NCBI GenBank assembly: GCA_020850755.1
Contig: JADZEB010000017.1
Span: 1-45,639 of the forward strand
From: Alphaproteobacteria bacterium
Lineage (GTDB): Bacteria > Pseudomonadota > Alphaproteobacteria > Acetobacterales > Acetobacteraceae
Direction of reading: 5' to 3'
Length of the DNA stretch: 45,639 nucleotides
The notes below the pieces were generated by a model, which worked only from the letters and a program-made list of their open reading frames with translations, was not told the DNA's origin and ran no database searches. This document shows positions 28,470 through 36,870 of the stretch, one piece after another (within the stretch, counting starts at the first letter, position 1; every line of letters starts with the position of its first letter). Both the position numbers and the translations under genes were made by a program.

Positions 28470-29011
28470 GCGCGCGGGCGAGGTCGGCTGGGGCCCTGGC
28501 TGCCGCCGAGCGAACCAGGACCGCAGGCAATCCGGACCGCTCAAGGACCGTGCAGCCCGGCGGGCCGGCAGGACGGCTTGCCACCGGCCCCCTTTGCCGG
28601 ATCGGAGTGTCGCGGGCAGCCGGGGCCGCATGCACGGCTCGGTGCCGACCGCGCCGCGGCCGTCCCCGCCGGGCCAGGCCGCACCGGCCCAGGCCAGGCG
28701 AACCAAAGCCGGGCGGACCAAAGCCGGGCGGACCAAAGCCGGGCGGACCAAAGCCGGGCGGACCAAAGCCGGGCGGACCAAAGGCAGGCATGGCCGGCCC
28801 GTGCGGCGACCGGTCGCCATCCCCCCCATCCCGGCGCAACGCGGCTTCGTGCCTCCCTGCCCGGCAGCGCGCGCGGCAGAGTGGGCGCGCGTGCGGCCGG
28901 GGCTGGTCGCGGGCACGCGCCCCCACCTCTCGGCTTCGTGCGTTGCCTGTAGGCGGGATGTCACGGCAAAGTTGCTCCTTCAGGCCACGCCACCACAGAG
29001 GATCCCGGCTC
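28470..29011. other. 542-base gap between the M48 peptidase and DsbA-like genes
   Basis: No convincing gene. Frames are open on both strands, but they show only low-complexity Arg/Pro/Gly translation. It contains the 15-base tandem repeat described separately. The ribosome binding site of the downstream gene, AGAGGA, is at 28997-29002. No clear promoter hexamers are seen. Confidence 0.5.
28702..28791. repeat. 15-bp tandem repeat, five perfect copies and one degenerate
   Basis: Unit accaaagccgggcgg, perfect at 28702-28776 (five copies), with a sixth diverged copy at 28777-28791. It lies in an intergenic gap about 220 bases upstream of the DsbA-like gene. The unit carries no obvious dyad. Copies are identical, suggesting recent slippage. 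Confidence 0.95.
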
Positions 29012-29845
29012 ATGGCTCCCCGCCCCGCCGCCGCCCCCGCCCGCGCGACCCCGCCGCCCCCGGCATGGCAGGTCCGCGCCCGCGGGCGGCTGTTCGGCAC
29101 GGCGCTGGCGATTGCGGCCAGCGTGGCGCTGGGCTCCGGCCCGGCGCTGGCGCAATCGGCCCTGCCCGGCTCCTTCTCGGCCGAGCAGCGCGCTGCGATC
29201 GAGGCGATCGTTCGCGAGCTGCTGGTGCGCGACCCCACGCTCCTGCGCGATGCCATCTCGGCGCTCCAGGCCCGCCAGGACCAGGAGGCCGCGCGCGAGC
29301 AGAGCCAGATGATCGCCACCTATCGCCGCGCCCTGGTGGCCGACCCGGCCGACCCGGTGCTCGGCAATCCGCAGGGCGATGTGACGCTAGTGGAGTTCTC
29401 CGACTATCGCTGCCCGGTCTGCACCCGCGCCCAGCCGATCGTGGCCGAGGTGCTGGCGCGCGATCCGCGCCTGCGGCTGGTGGTCAAGGAGGTGCCGGTG
29501 ATCCGGCCCGATTCCGTGTTCGGCGCCCGCGCCGCGCTGGCCGCCCAGCGCCAGGGCCGCTACGAGGCGATGCGCGTCGCGCTGTTCCGCCACCAGGACA
29601 CCTTGAGCGACGAGGTGGTGCTGCGCATCGCCCGCGAGGCCGGGCTCGATGTCGCGCGCTTCCGCCGCGACTATGCCGACCCGGCGGTGGAGGCGCGGGT
29701 GGCCGAGAACCTGACGCTCGCGCGCGCGATCGGGCTTTCCGCCACCCCGACCTTCGTGCTGGGCGAGCGCATGATCCCGGGCCTGCTCTCGCCTGCGGAT
29801 CTGCTGGCGATGGTGGCCGAGCTGCGCGGCCAGGCGCGGCGCTGA
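29012..29845 (+). CDS. DsbA-family periplasmic thiol oxidoreductase
   Basis: A 277-residue exported thioredoxin-fold protein. The signal peptide is in the first 48 residues (FGTALAIAASVALGSGPALAQ). A helical segment of about 70 residues (SAEQRAAIEAIVRELLVRD) precedes the thioredoxin domain and resembles the N-terminal domain of the Com1/ScsC/BdbD-like group. The redox pair is Cys134 and Cys137 in SDYRCPVCTRAQ, and the cis-proline loop is ATPTF. This favours disulfide formation or isomerisation in the periplasm; the partner is unknown. The start at 29012 has AGAGGA about 10 bases upstream. It follows the M48 peptidase gene after a long gap and is convergent with the decarboxylase gene. Confidence 0.92.
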   Translation: MAPRPAAAPARATPPPPAWQVRARGRLFGTALAIAASVALGSGPALAQSALPGSFSAEQRAAIEAIVRELLVRDPTLLRDAISALQARQDQEAAREQSQMIATYRRALVADPADPVLGNPQGDVTLVEFSDYRCPVCTRAQPIVAEVLARDPRLRLVVKEVPVIRPDSVFGARAALAAQRQGRYEAMRVALFRHQDTLSDEVVLRIAREAGLDVARFRRDYADPAVEARVAENLTLARAIGLSATPTFVLGERMIPGLLSPADLLAMVAELRGQARR

Positions 29846-29877
29846 CGGCCAGCCGGCGCCGACGCGCCCGAAAAGCA

Positions 29878-29906
29878 GGAAGGCGGCCCGGTCGGGGCCG
29901 CCTTCC
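29878..29906 (-). terminator. Intrinsic terminator for the ornithine-decarboxylase-type gene
   Basis: Perfect 12-base stem, GGAAGGCGGCCC at 29878-29889 and GGGCCGCCTTCC at 29895-29906, with a 5-base loop. On the minus strand the stem is followed by TGCTTTTC, a short T-run. It lies 55 bases after the decarboxylase stop and may also stop plus-strand transcription from the DsbA-like gene. Confidence 0.8.
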
Positions 29907-29960
29907 GCATTCACCGTCTGCATCCTGGCGCCGGCGCGAGCCGCCGGCGATCGGATCGCC

Positions 29961-31091
29961 TCAGACGTAGTAGTCCTTCAGCGGCGCGAAGCCGTTGAAG
30001 CCCACCGAGGAATAGGTGGTGGTGTAGGCGCCGGTGGCGTGCAGCAGCACCTGGTCGCCCGCCTTGAGCGCCTGGGGCAGCTGGTAGCCCGACTTCTCGT
30101 ACATCGTGTCCACGCTGTCGCAGGTCGGCCCGGCGATGGCCACCGGCCCCTTCGCCTTGCCGTCATGCGGCGTGGTGATGCGATACTTGATCGCCTCGCC
30201 CTCCGTCTCGGCCAAGCCCGAGAAGCGCCCGACATCGAGATAGACCCAGCGCACCGGATCGTCCTTGGCCTTGCGGCTGACCAGCACCACCTCGGCGGCG
30301 AGCACACCCGCCTCGGCGACGATGAAGCGGCCCGGCTCGACCACAATCTCGGGGATCGCGTTGCCGAACGCCTTCACCAGCGCCTGGTGGATGGCGTTGC
30401 CGAAGGTGTCGATGCCCGGCACCGGCTTGCGATAGCGCGCCGGGAAGCCGCCGCCCAGGTTGAGCATGCGGAGGTTCACGCCGCGCTCGGTCAGGTCGGT
30501 GAACAGCATCGCCACCTTGGCGATCGCCGCCTCGTAGGCGATGGTGTTGGTCTGCTGGCTGCCGACATGGAAGGAAAGGCCCATCGGGTCGAGCCCCATG
30601 CCGGCGGCCTTCAGCATCAGGTCGCGCGCCATCTCGACCGTGCAGCCGAACTTGCGGCTGAGCGGCCAGTCGGCGCCCTCGTTCTCGACCAGGATGCGGC
30701 AATAGACCTGCGCGCCGGGGGCGGCGCGGGCGAGCTTCTCCAGCTCCTCCTCCGAGTCGAAGGCGAACAGGCGCACGCCCGCCTCGAAGGCGCGTCGGAT
30801 CGAGCGCTCCTTCTTGATGGTGTTGCCATAGGAGATCTTCGCCGGCTCCGCGCCCACGGCGAGGCAGGCCATCACCTCCTCCTCCGACGCGGCGTCGAAG
30901 GAGGAGCCGAGACCCACCAGCGTGCGCAGCACCTCGGCTGCCGGGTTGGCCTTCACCGCATAGTAGATGCGCGCCAGCGGCAGCGCGCGCTCGAGCGCGC
31001 GATAGCTCGCGGCGACGCGATCGAGATCGACGACCAAGCAGGGCGTCGGCGGTGCCTGCTCGCGCAGGAAACGTGCGATCTTGGAGGTCAT
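29961..31091 (-). CDS. Ornithine (or lysine/ornithine) decarboxylase, alanine-racemase fold
   Basis: A cytosolic PLP enzyme of 376 residues, of the eukaryotic-type decarboxylase group, that makes putrescine from ornithine or cadaverine from lysine. The PLP lysine is Lys47 in YYAVKANP. SFHVGSQ and GGGFPARY form the phosphate-binding part, and EPGRFIVAEAG carries the phosphate Arg. Near the C-terminus GPTCDSVDTM holds Cys324, the dimer-partner catalytic cysteine of ornithine decarboxylases; this argues against diaminopimelate or arginine decarboxylase. Ornithine versus lysine preference cannot be decided. The start at 31091 (MTSKIARFL) is preferred to the Met three codons upstream because a G-rich ribosome binding site precedes both closely. 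A long, structured leader lies upstream. Confidence 0.93.
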   Translation of the reverse strand: MTSKIARFLREQAPPTPCLVVDLDRVAASYRALERALPLARIYYAVKANPAAEVLRTLVGLGSSFDAASEEEVMACLAVGAEPAKISYGNTIKKERSIRRAFEAGVRLFAFDSEEELEKLARAAPGAQVYCRILVENEGADWPLSRKFGCTVEMARDLMLKAAGMGLDPMGLSFHVGSQQTNTIAYEAAIAKVAMLFTDLTERGVNLRMLNLGGGFPARYRKPVPGIDTFGNAIHQALVKAFGNAIPEIVVEPGRFIVAEAGVLAAEVVLVSRKAKDDPVRWVYLDVGRFSGLAETEGEAIKYRITTPHDGKAKGPVAIAGPTCDSVDTMYEKSGYQLPQALKAGDQVLLHATGAYTTTYSSVGFNGFAPLKDYYV

Positions 31092-31532
31092 GTGCCCCAC
31101 CCCCGGTTGACAGGAAGTGCGCCTTTCGCAGGCGGCGCACCCAGTTGACGAAACGGTCGAACGGACCAGCGAGATGCCAGAACGCTCAACGTCGTTGCGT
31201 AACCGCGGAGGGCCAGAGGCACGTGCGTTTTTGCGTGGGAACCGTATATACGCGCTCGCGCCTGCAATGAAAGAGGAATCTTGGACCGGGCGGAGATTTT
31301 TTCCGCCCCGCCGGAGGCTGGGCCTAGCGCAGAAAAAAAGCCCGTTTTATCGGCATTTCTCGCACATCACGCGCCCGCGGCGGGCGGCGGCGCTGCCCGT
31401 CATGCGCCGAACGGGTCCCAGGGCTGCGCCACGCGGGCCCATGCTGGCGATTGCAGAATGCGAAACGGAGGGCGCCGTGTGCCCGCAATCGAGATTCGCC
31501 GCAGCGCGCGCCGCCGGCGCGCGGGGCGCCTG
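31092..31532 (-). promoter_or_regulatory. Long structured leader upstream of the decarboxylase gene
   Basis: A 441-base gap without a convincing gene. A hairpin, GTGCGCC at 31117-31123 pairing with GGCGCAC at 31134-31140, ends 26 bases before the start codon. TATATA at 31245-31250 is a candidate -10. A second perfect stem, GGGCGGA with TCCGCCC, is at about 31289-31309. Further up is a seven-T run on the minus strand at about 31332-31338, just after the six-residue frame MCEKCR (31366-31346). A third stem, CGCGCGCC at 31505-31512 with GGCGCGCG at 31516-31523, lies after the thiSG stop. Leaders of alphaproteobacterial ornithine decarboxylase genes can carry a conserved speF RNA motif; I could not match its consensus by eye. 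Confidence 0.4.
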
Positions 31533-32600
31533 TCAGATCAGGCCGGCAAGCGGCGAGGAGGGATCGGCGTAGCGACGCTTGGCCATCCGCCCGGCGAGAT
31601 AGGCAAGCCGCCCGGCCTCGATCGCGAGCTTCATCGCGCGCGCCATGCGGATCGGGTCCTTGGACTCGGCGATGGCGGTGTTCATCAGCACGCCATCGCA
31701 GCCAAGCTCCATCGCCACGGCGGCGTCCGAGGCGGTGCCGACGCCGGCATCGACCAGCACCGGCACCCTGGCGTTCTCGATGATGATGCGCAGCATCACC
31801 GGGTTCTGGATGCCGAGCCCCGAGCCGATCGGCGCGGCCAGCGGCATGATCGCCACACAGCCCATCTCCTCCAGCCGCTTGGCCGCGATCGGGTCGTCGG
31901 CGCAGTAGACCATCACCTCGAAGCCGTCCTTCACCAGCGCCTCGGCTGCGCGCAGCGTCTCGGCCATGTCGGGATAGAGCGTCTTGCTGTCGCCCAGCAC
32001 CTCGAGCTTGACGAGGTTCCAGCCCCCCGCCTCGCGCGCGAGGCGCAGCGTGCGCACGGCTTCCTGGGCGGTGTGGCAGCCGGCCGTGTTGGGCAGGAAC
32101 ACATAGCGCCTGGGATCGACGTGATCCTGGAGCATCGGCGCCTTGGGATCGGACAGGTTCACCCGCCGCACCGCCACCGTCACCATCTCCGCGCCCGACG
32201 CCTCGATCGCGCGGGCGGTCTCCTCGAAATCCTTGTACTTGCCGGTGCCGACGATCAGGCGCGAGCGGAAGCTGCGCCCGCCGACCGTCCAGCTATCCTC
32301 GCCCGCCGCCTGGGCCGTGGCGGTAGCGGTGGCGTCGGGCTTGGCGCCCTCGGGCGCGCCGCCACCGATGAAATGCACGATCTCCAGCCGGTCGCCATCG
32401 GCCAGCGCGGTCGCGGCATAGGCGCTTTTCGGCACGATCTCGAGGTTGCGCTCGACCGCGACCTTGCGCGTGTCGAGCCCGAGCGTGCCAAGCAGCCCGG
32501 CGACCGTGAGGGGGCCGGCGAACTGGCGCGCCTCGCCATTGATGGTGAGCGAAAGGGTGGTCGCGGCGGGGGCCGCGGCGGGCTGGGGTATCGCGTTCAT
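31533..32600 (-). CDS. ThiS-ThiG fusion: sulfur carrier plus thiazole synthase
   Basis: A 355-residue fusion of two thiamin thiazole proteins. Residues 1-81 are ThiS: a ubiquitin-like chain ([18 protein letters not shown]) ending HFIGGG, the diglycine that must be adenylated and thiocarboxylated. A linker of about 20 residues rich in Ala/Thr follows. ThiG starts near residue 103 ([19 protein letters not shown]) and has the Schiff-base lysine in [16 protein letters not shown] and the phosphate segment [14 protein letters not shown]. In the fused protein the ThiS diglycine is internal, so cleavage or another solution is required. The start at 32600 follows family alignment; upstream codons are the translated 15-base repeat. 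I see no TPP riboswitch upstream. Confidence 0.93.
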   Translation of the reverse strand: MNAIPQPAAAPAATTLSLTINGEARQFAGPLTVAGLLGTLGLDTRKVAVERNLEIVPKSAYAATALADGDRLEIVHFIGGGAPEGAKPDATATATAQAAGEDSWTVGGRSFRSRLIVGTGKYKDFEETARAIEASGAEMVTVAVRRVNLSDPKAPMLQDHVDPRRYVFLPNTAGCHTAQEAVRTLRLAREAGGWNLVKLEVLGDSKTLYPDMAETLRAAEALVKDGFEVMVYCADDPIAAKRLEEMGCVAIMPLAAPIGSGLGIQNPVMLRIIIENARVPVLVDAGVGTASDAAVAMELGCDGVLMNTAIAESKDPIRMARAMKLAIEAGRLAYLAGRMAKRRYADPSSPLAGLI

Positions 32601-32829
32601 GGCCGAAAGTATGGGGACCGGCCCCCACCCTTGCAATGGCCCGCCTTGCAATGGCCCGCCTTGCAATGGCCCGCCTTGCGATGGCACGGCCGGCGCTCCC
32701 CGGCACGCCGCCCGGTCACCCGCCCCCGGTCACCCGCCCCCGGCCACCGCCACCCGGGTTCCGTTGCGCCGCAGCGAAACCCTGTGCTAACGCTGCCGCG
32801 CCTTTCGTCCCCCTCCGGGATCGCGAGTC
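32601..32829. promoter_or_regulatory. Divergent thiSG-aroQ region with tandem repeats
   Basis: A 229-base region between divergent starts. It holds three perfect copies of a 15-base repeat next to thiSG and two copies of a 14-base repeat (ggtcacccgccccc at 32714-32741). No TPP riboswitch core is recognisable on the minus strand. CTGTGCTAACG at 32782-32792 may be part of an aroQ promoter, but no paired -35 is clear. Confidence 0.4.
32631..32690. repeat. 15-bp tandem repeat upstream of thiSG
   Basis: Unit ttgcaatggcccgcc, perfect at 32631-32675 (three copies), with a diverged fourth at 32676-32690. It starts 30 bases upstream of the thiSG start codon, so on the minus strand it probably lies in the promoter or 5' leader. 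Confidence 0.93.
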
Positions 32830-33288
32830 GTGACCGAGAAGCTCGTCTACGTATTGAACGGCCCCAACCTGAACCTGCTGGGCACCCGGCAGCCCGAGAT
32901 CTATGGCAGCGAGACGCTGGCCGATCTCGAGCGCGCCTGCGTCGAGCATGGCGCCAGGCTCGGCCTGACCGTGCTCTGCCGGCAGAGCAACCATGAGGGC
33001 GCGCTGGTGGACTGGGTGCACGAGGCCAAGGCCAAGGGCGCGGTGGGCGCGATCATCAACGGGGCGGGCTATACCGGCTCGTCCTACGCGCTGCTCGACG
33101 CGATCCTGTCCACCGGCCTCAAGGTGGTGGAGGTGCATATCTCGAACATCTACCGGCGCGAGGAGTTCCGGCACTATTCCTATGTCGCGCGCGGGGCGGT
33201 GGGCGGCATATTCGGGCTCGGCACGCAGGGCTATCTGCTGGCACTCGATGCGCTCGCCCGCCAGGCCGGCGCGGCGGCCAGGGGCTAG
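32830..33288 (+). CDS. aroQ: Type II 3-dehydroquinate dehydratase, altered active-site loop
   Basis: A 152-residue small dodecameric dehydratase that turns 3-dehydroquinate into 3-dehydroshikimate. It has a GTG start at 32830. Conserved features are LNGPNLNLLGTR with Arg20, Tyr25 in EIYGS, Asn77, Asp90, and EVHISN with the catalytic His103. Two usual positions differ. The substrate-binding His of the THTS loop is Gly83 (YTGSS), and the second His of SNIHxRE is Tyr108 (SNIYRRE). The distal Arg114 remains. Placement just before accB and accC is the standard alphaproteobacterial order, which supports it being the real aroQ. Whether the substitutions lower activity is not known. Confidence 0.9.
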   Translation: MTEKLVYVLNGPNLNLLGTRQPEIYGSETLADLERACVEHGARLGLTVLCRQSNHEGALVDWVHEAKAKGAVGAIINGAGYTGSSYALLDAILSTGLKVVEVHISNIYRREEFRHYSYVARGAVGGIFGLGTQGYLLALDALARQAGAAARG

Positions 33289-33349
33289 CCCGATGCGGCC
33301 CGAGCATCGCCGGTCCCTTATCCCCGTCCATCCCCGGTTCTAGGCACCC

Positions 33350-33832
33350 ATGAAACGCATGAGCATCGACGAAGACGCGATCCGCCGCCTGGCCCAGATC
33401 CTGGTCGAGACCGATCTCACCGAGATCGAGATCTCCGAGAAGGACAGCCGCATCCGCGTCGCGCGCACCCCTGCCCCGGTGCAAGCCATGGCCGCGCCGA
33501 TGGCGATGGCGGCCCCCGCCGCCGCCGTTGCCGCTGCCGCCAGCGCCGCCCCGGCCGGCACCGCGGCAGCGCCCGCCGGCGGGATCGACCCCAGCCATCC
33601 GGGCCTGGTCAAGTCGCCCATGGTCGGGGTCTGCTACCTTCGCCCCGATCCCAACTCGCCCGACTTCGTCAAGCTGGGCGATGCCGTCACCACCGGCCAG
33701 ACGGTCTGCCTGATCGAGGCGATGAAGGTCTACAACCAGATCAAGGCGCACAAATCCGGCACGGTGCGCGAGATCCACGTCGCCAATGGCGAGCCCGTCG
33801 AATACGGGCAGCCCATCATGCTGATCGACTGA
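33350..33832 (+). CDS. accB: Acetyl-CoA carboxylase biotin carboxyl carrier protein
   Basis: BCCP carries carboxybiotin between biotin carboxylase and carboxyltransferase for malonyl-CoA synthesis. It is 160 residues long. The N-terminal segment [20 protein letters not shown] is followed by an Ala/Pro linker (about residues 41-80), then the biotinyl domain. The biotin attachment site is Lys126 in IEAMKVYNQ, flanked by strands of the hammerhead fold. A second Met at residue 4 is an alternative start. It is 61 bases after aroQ and 46 bases before accC in one likely transcript. Confidence 0.97.
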   Translation: MKRMSIDEDAIRRLAQILVETDLTEIEISEKDSRIRVARTPAPVQAMAAPMAMAAPAAAVAAAASAAPAGTAAAPAGGIDPSHPGLVKSPMVGVCYLRPDPNSPDFVKLGDAVTTGQTVCLIEAMKVYNQIKAHKSGTVREIHVANGEPVEYGQPIMLID

Positions 33833-33878
33833 CGCGCCGCGACGCGCGCCACGCCAGGCACGAGCGGGAGCCGCCCCG

Positions 33879-35225
33879 ATGTTCGACAAGGTGCTGATCG
33901 CCAACCGCGGCGAGATCGCGCTGCGCATCCACCGCGCCTGCCAGGAGATGGGCATCCGCACGGTGGCGGTGCATTCCACCGCCGACGCCAACGCCATGCA
34001 TGTGCGCCTGGCCGACGAGAGCGTGTGCATCGGCCCCCCGCCGGCGCGCGACAGCTACCTGAACATCGCCGCGATCCTTTCCGCCGCCGCCATCACCGGG
34101 GCGGATGCGATCCATCCGGGCTACGGCTTCCTGTCGGAGAATGCCGAGTTCGCCCAGATGGTCGAGGAGCACGGCTTCAGCTTCATCGGCCCGAGCCCCG
34201 AGCATATCCGCATGATGGGCGACAAGATCGCGGCCAAGGCGGCGATGCGCCGGCTTGGCGTGCCGCTCGTGCCGGGCTCGGCGGGCCCGGTGGAAAGCGA
34301 GGAGATCGGGCTCCAGCTCGCCAAGGAGATCGGCTACCCGGTGCTGATCAAGGCCGCTGCCGGCGGCGGCGGGCGCGGCATGAAGGTCGCGCGAGAGGCC
34401 GAAGGCTTCACCGAGGCCTACCGCATCGCCCGCGCCGAGGCCAAGGCCGCCTTCGGCAACGACCAGGTCTACATGGAGAAGTATCTGGAGCGGCCGCGCC
34501 ATATCGAGCTCCAGGTGCTGGCCGACAATCACGGCAATGTCGTGCATTTCGGCGAGCGCGACTGCTCTCTCCAGCGCCGCCACCAGAAGCTGGTCGAGGA
34601 GGCCGGCTCGCCCGCCCTCAACCGCGAGCAGCGCGACGAGATGGGCGCGCGCGTCACCGCCGCCCTGCGCGAGCTCGGCTATCGCAATGCCGGCACGCTG
34701 GAATTCCTCTACGAGGACGGCAAGTTCTACTTCATCGAGATGAACACGCGCCTGCAGGTCGAGCATCCGGTGACCGAGATGGTCTGCGGCATCGACCTGG
34801 TGCGCGAGCAGATCCGCCTCGCCGCCGGCGCCCCGCTCGGCTACGAGCAGGAGCATATCCGCTTCCTCGGCCACGCGATCGAGTGCCGCATCACCGCCGA
34901 GGACCCGGACAGCTTCATGCCCACGCCCGGCACGGTGCACACCTACCATGCGCCGGGGGGCCTGGGGGTGCGCGTCGATTCCGCGCTCTATTCCGGCTAC
35001 TCGGTGCCGCCCTACTACGACAGCCTGGTGGCCAAGCTGATCGTGCACGGCATCACCCGCAACGAGTGCCTGATGCGCCTACGTCGCGCGCTCGACGAGA
35101 TGGTGATCGAGGGGATTTCCACCACGCTGCCCCTGCATCGGCGTATCATGGCGGAGCCGGATTTCGTCAACGGCGACTATTCGATCCACTGGCTCGAACG
35201 CTTCGTCGCGCGCGGCAAGCCCTAG
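33879..35225 (+). CDS. accC: Acetyl-CoA carboxylase, biotin carboxylase subunit
   Basis: An ATP-grasp enzyme that carboxylates the biotin on AccB. It is 448 residues long, the normal size. [20 protein letters not shown] is the standard N-terminus. The Gly-rich ATP loop is [13 protein letters not shown], and the catalytic metal-binding segment is [16 protein letters not shown]. The C-terminal [13 protein letters not shown] is also typical. GGGAGCC about 10 bases upstream serves as ribosome binding site. It follows accB and precedes aat; both spacings suggest one transcript. Confidence 0.98.
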   Translation: MFDKVLIANRGEIALRIHRACQEMGIRTVAVHSTADANAMHVRLADESVCIGPPPARDSYLNIAAILSAAAITGADAIHPGYGFLSENAEFAQMVEEHGFSFIGPSPEHIRMMGDKIAAKAAMRRLGVPLVPGSAGPVESEEIGLQLAKEIGYPVLIKAAAGGGGRGMKVAREAEGFTEAYRIARAEAKAAFGNDQVYMEKYLERPRHIELQVLADNHGNVVHFGERDCSLQRRHQKLVEEAGSPALNREQRDEMGARVTAALRELGYRNAGTLEFLYEDGKFYFIEMNTRLQVEHPVTEMVCGIDLVREQIRLAAGAPLGYEQEHIRFLGHAIECRITAEDPDSFMPTPGTVHTYHAPGGLGVRVDSALYSGYSVPPYYDSLVAKLIVHGITRNECLMRLRRALDEMVIEGISTTLPLHRRIMAEPDFVNGDYSIHWLERFVARGKP

Positions 35226-35265
35226 CCGCGCGGACCGGAAGCGAGGCCCGGCAACGGGGGCGAGG

Positions 35266-35946
35266 ATGGCAGGGCGCGAGCGCTTCGAGATCACGCCCGA
35301 CCTGCTGCTCCGGGCCTATGCTGCGGGCCTGTTCCCCATGGCCGAGCGGCGCGACAGCGAGCGGCTGTTCTGGCTCGACCCCGAGGCGCGCGGCATCCTG
35401 CCGCTCGACGGTTTCCACCTCTCGAAGCGGCTCCATCGCACCGTGCGCGCCGGCACCTACGAGGTGCGCTGCGACAGCGCCTTCGCCGCGGTGATGGCCG
35501 GCTGCGCCGCGCCCGGGACCGGGCGGGGCGAGACCTGGATCAATCCGGAGATCGAGCGGCTGTACGACGCGCTGCACGCGATGGGCCATGCCCACAGCAT
35601 CGAGTGCTGGCACGAGGGCGCGCTGGTGGGCGGGCTCTATGGCGTATCGCTCGGCGCCGCCTTCTTCGGCGAGAGCATGTTCAGCCGCGCGCGCGACGCC
35701 TCGAAGGTTGCGCTGGTGCATCTGGTCGCGCGCCTCAGGCTGGCGGGCTTCTCGCTGCTCGACACCCAGTTCGTCACCGGGCATCTGTCGCAGTTCGGCG
35801 CGATCGAGATCGCGCGCGCTGAGTATCGCGCCATGCTGGCCCACGCGCTCGAGCATCCGGCGGCATTTCCACGCGCGGTGGACCCGGCCGCGCTGGCCGC
35901 CGAGATCGACCGGCTGCGCGGCGAAGCCCGCGATCGGGGCGGGTAG
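35266..35946 (+). CDS. aat: Leucyl/phenylalanyl-tRNA-protein transferase
   Basis: Aat transfers Leu or Phe from tRNA to N-terminal Arg or Lys of proteins, creating N-degrons read by ClpS/ClpAP. It is 226 residues, normal for alphaproteobacteria. Family markers are [19 protein letters not shown], the [10 protein letters not shown] segment, HSIECW, and [19 protein letters not shown]. The C-terminal half has the GNAT-like fold with [15 protein letters not shown]. Its place directly after accC is the usual order in this group. Confidence 0.96.
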   Translation: MAGRERFEITPDLLLRAYAAGLFPMAERRDSERLFWLDPEARGILPLDGFHLSKRLHRTVRAGTYEVRCDSAFAAVMAGCAAPGTGRGETWINPEIERLYDALHAMGHAHSIECWHEGALVGGLYGVSLGAAFFGESMFSRARDASKVALVHLVARLRLAGFSLLDTQFVTGHLSQFGAIEIARAEYRAMLAHALEHPAAFPRAVDPAALAAEIDRLRGEARDRGG

Positions 35947-35993
35947 CCAGTTCATCGTTGCGCCCAGCGCCCGCGCTCCGCTAGCGTGCGGTC

Positions 35994-36680
35994 ATGGCTT
36001 TCGCATCAAAGCGCGCGCGCCGGGCGCCACAAGGGACGGGCGGCCCGGCACGCACGGGCCGCGCCGCCCTGGCTGGCTTGCTGCTCGGGTCCATGTCGGG
36101 CGCGGCGGCACCGGCAATGGCGCAGCAGGCTTGGCCAACGCCCGCGCGCGACTACAGCGTCACCTACCGCATGACCGACGAGGAGGGCGAGCTGCGCGTC
36201 AGCTTCAGCGCCGCACGCGGGCGCGTGCGCACCGAAATGCCCGACAGCTACACGATCGTCGATCAGCCCGGCCGGCGCCTTTGGATGGTGCTGCCCGAGC
36301 AGCGCATGGCGATGGAAGTGCCGATGGTCGAGGGCGCCCCCTCCGCCTTCGATCTTTCCGCGATCCTGCACGGCGCCGAGGCGACGCGGCTGGACGCGAG
36401 CACGGTGGTCGGCCACGCCTGCACCAACTACCAGCTGCGTTTCCCCGACGGCAGCGACCCCGGCACCGCCTGCATCTCCGAGGAGGGGCTGATCCTGCGC
36501 CTGGAAGGCAAGGATGGCGACAAGAAGGTCGAGATCGTGGCGACCGATCTGTCCTTCGCCCTCCAGCCCGGGGAGCGGTTCGAGGTACCGGCGGGCTACT
36601 CCATCATGCGCCAGCCGGCCGAGGGCAGCGGCGGCCATGGCGAACCCTCCGGCCGGCGCGGCACCTCCCCGCGCCGCTGA
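35994..36680 (+). CDS. Secreted DUF4412-like protein, copy 1
   Basis: A 228-residue protein with a long basic N-terminus and signal peptide (GRAALAGLLLGSMSGAAAPAMAQ). The mature chain begins ARDYSVTYRMTDEEGELRV and is beta-rich. It resembles DUF4412-type periplasmic proteins whose function is unknown. Two cysteines, in VGHACTNY and GTACISEEG, could form a disulfide. The next gene encodes a paralogue with the same order of motifs: RDYxxTYR, RTEM, a basic-hydrophobic MAMEM segment, GHxCT, and RFEVP near the end. The C-terminus is Gly/Arg-rich. It is 47 bases after aat, with only a weak ribosome binding site; it could be read from the aat transcript. Confidence 0.75.
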   Translation: MAFASKRARRAPQGTGGPARTGRAALAGLLLGSMSGAAAPAMAQQAWPTPARDYSVTYRMTDEEGELRVSFSAARGRVRTEMPDSYTIVDQPGRRLWMVLPEQRMAMEVPMVEGAPSAFDLSAILHGAEATRLDASTVVGHACTNYQLRFPDGSDPGTACISEEGLILRLEGKDGDKKVEIVATDLSFALQPGERFEVPAGYSIMRQPAEGSGGHGEPSGRRGTSPRR

Positions 36681-36870
36681 CCGCCGCCGGCCTGCCACGC
36701 CCCCCGCTCTCCTGCCCGGCTCGTCACACGGATGTGTCAGAACCGGGCCTACGAATCCGCTGCGCAACCGCCACGGGCGGGATGTAGTATCGCGCCATCG
36801 CACTGCCCCATTTCGCTTGCCTGAATTGCTTCGCCCGCTCCGGGGCCGCGCCACGAACCAGGAGAGACCG

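Noticed and set aside
28702-28791. Tandem 15-base repeats considered as a CRISPR array or iterons
   Set aside because: No spacers between copies, unit too short for CRISPR, and no replication gene nearby.
28550-29011. N-terminal extension of the DsbA-like gene through the 15-base repeat (PKPGG repeats)
   Set aside because: A signal peptide and a ribosome binding site place the start at 29012; the extension is low complexity and not family-like.
31346-31366. Minus-strand micro-ORF MCEKCR as a leader peptide gene
   Set aside because: Six codons with no clear ribosome binding site and no conserved Orn/Arg/Pro codon run. It is mentioned within the leader, not called as a gene.
32601-32829. TPP riboswitch upstream of thiSG
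   Set aside because: The conserved core elements were looked for on the minus strand and not found; the region is repeats and C-rich sequence.
31281-32996. Plus-strand open frame opposite thiSG
   Set aside because: Antisense of a gene with clear ThiS and ThiG motifs; the translation is Arg/His-rich and featureless.
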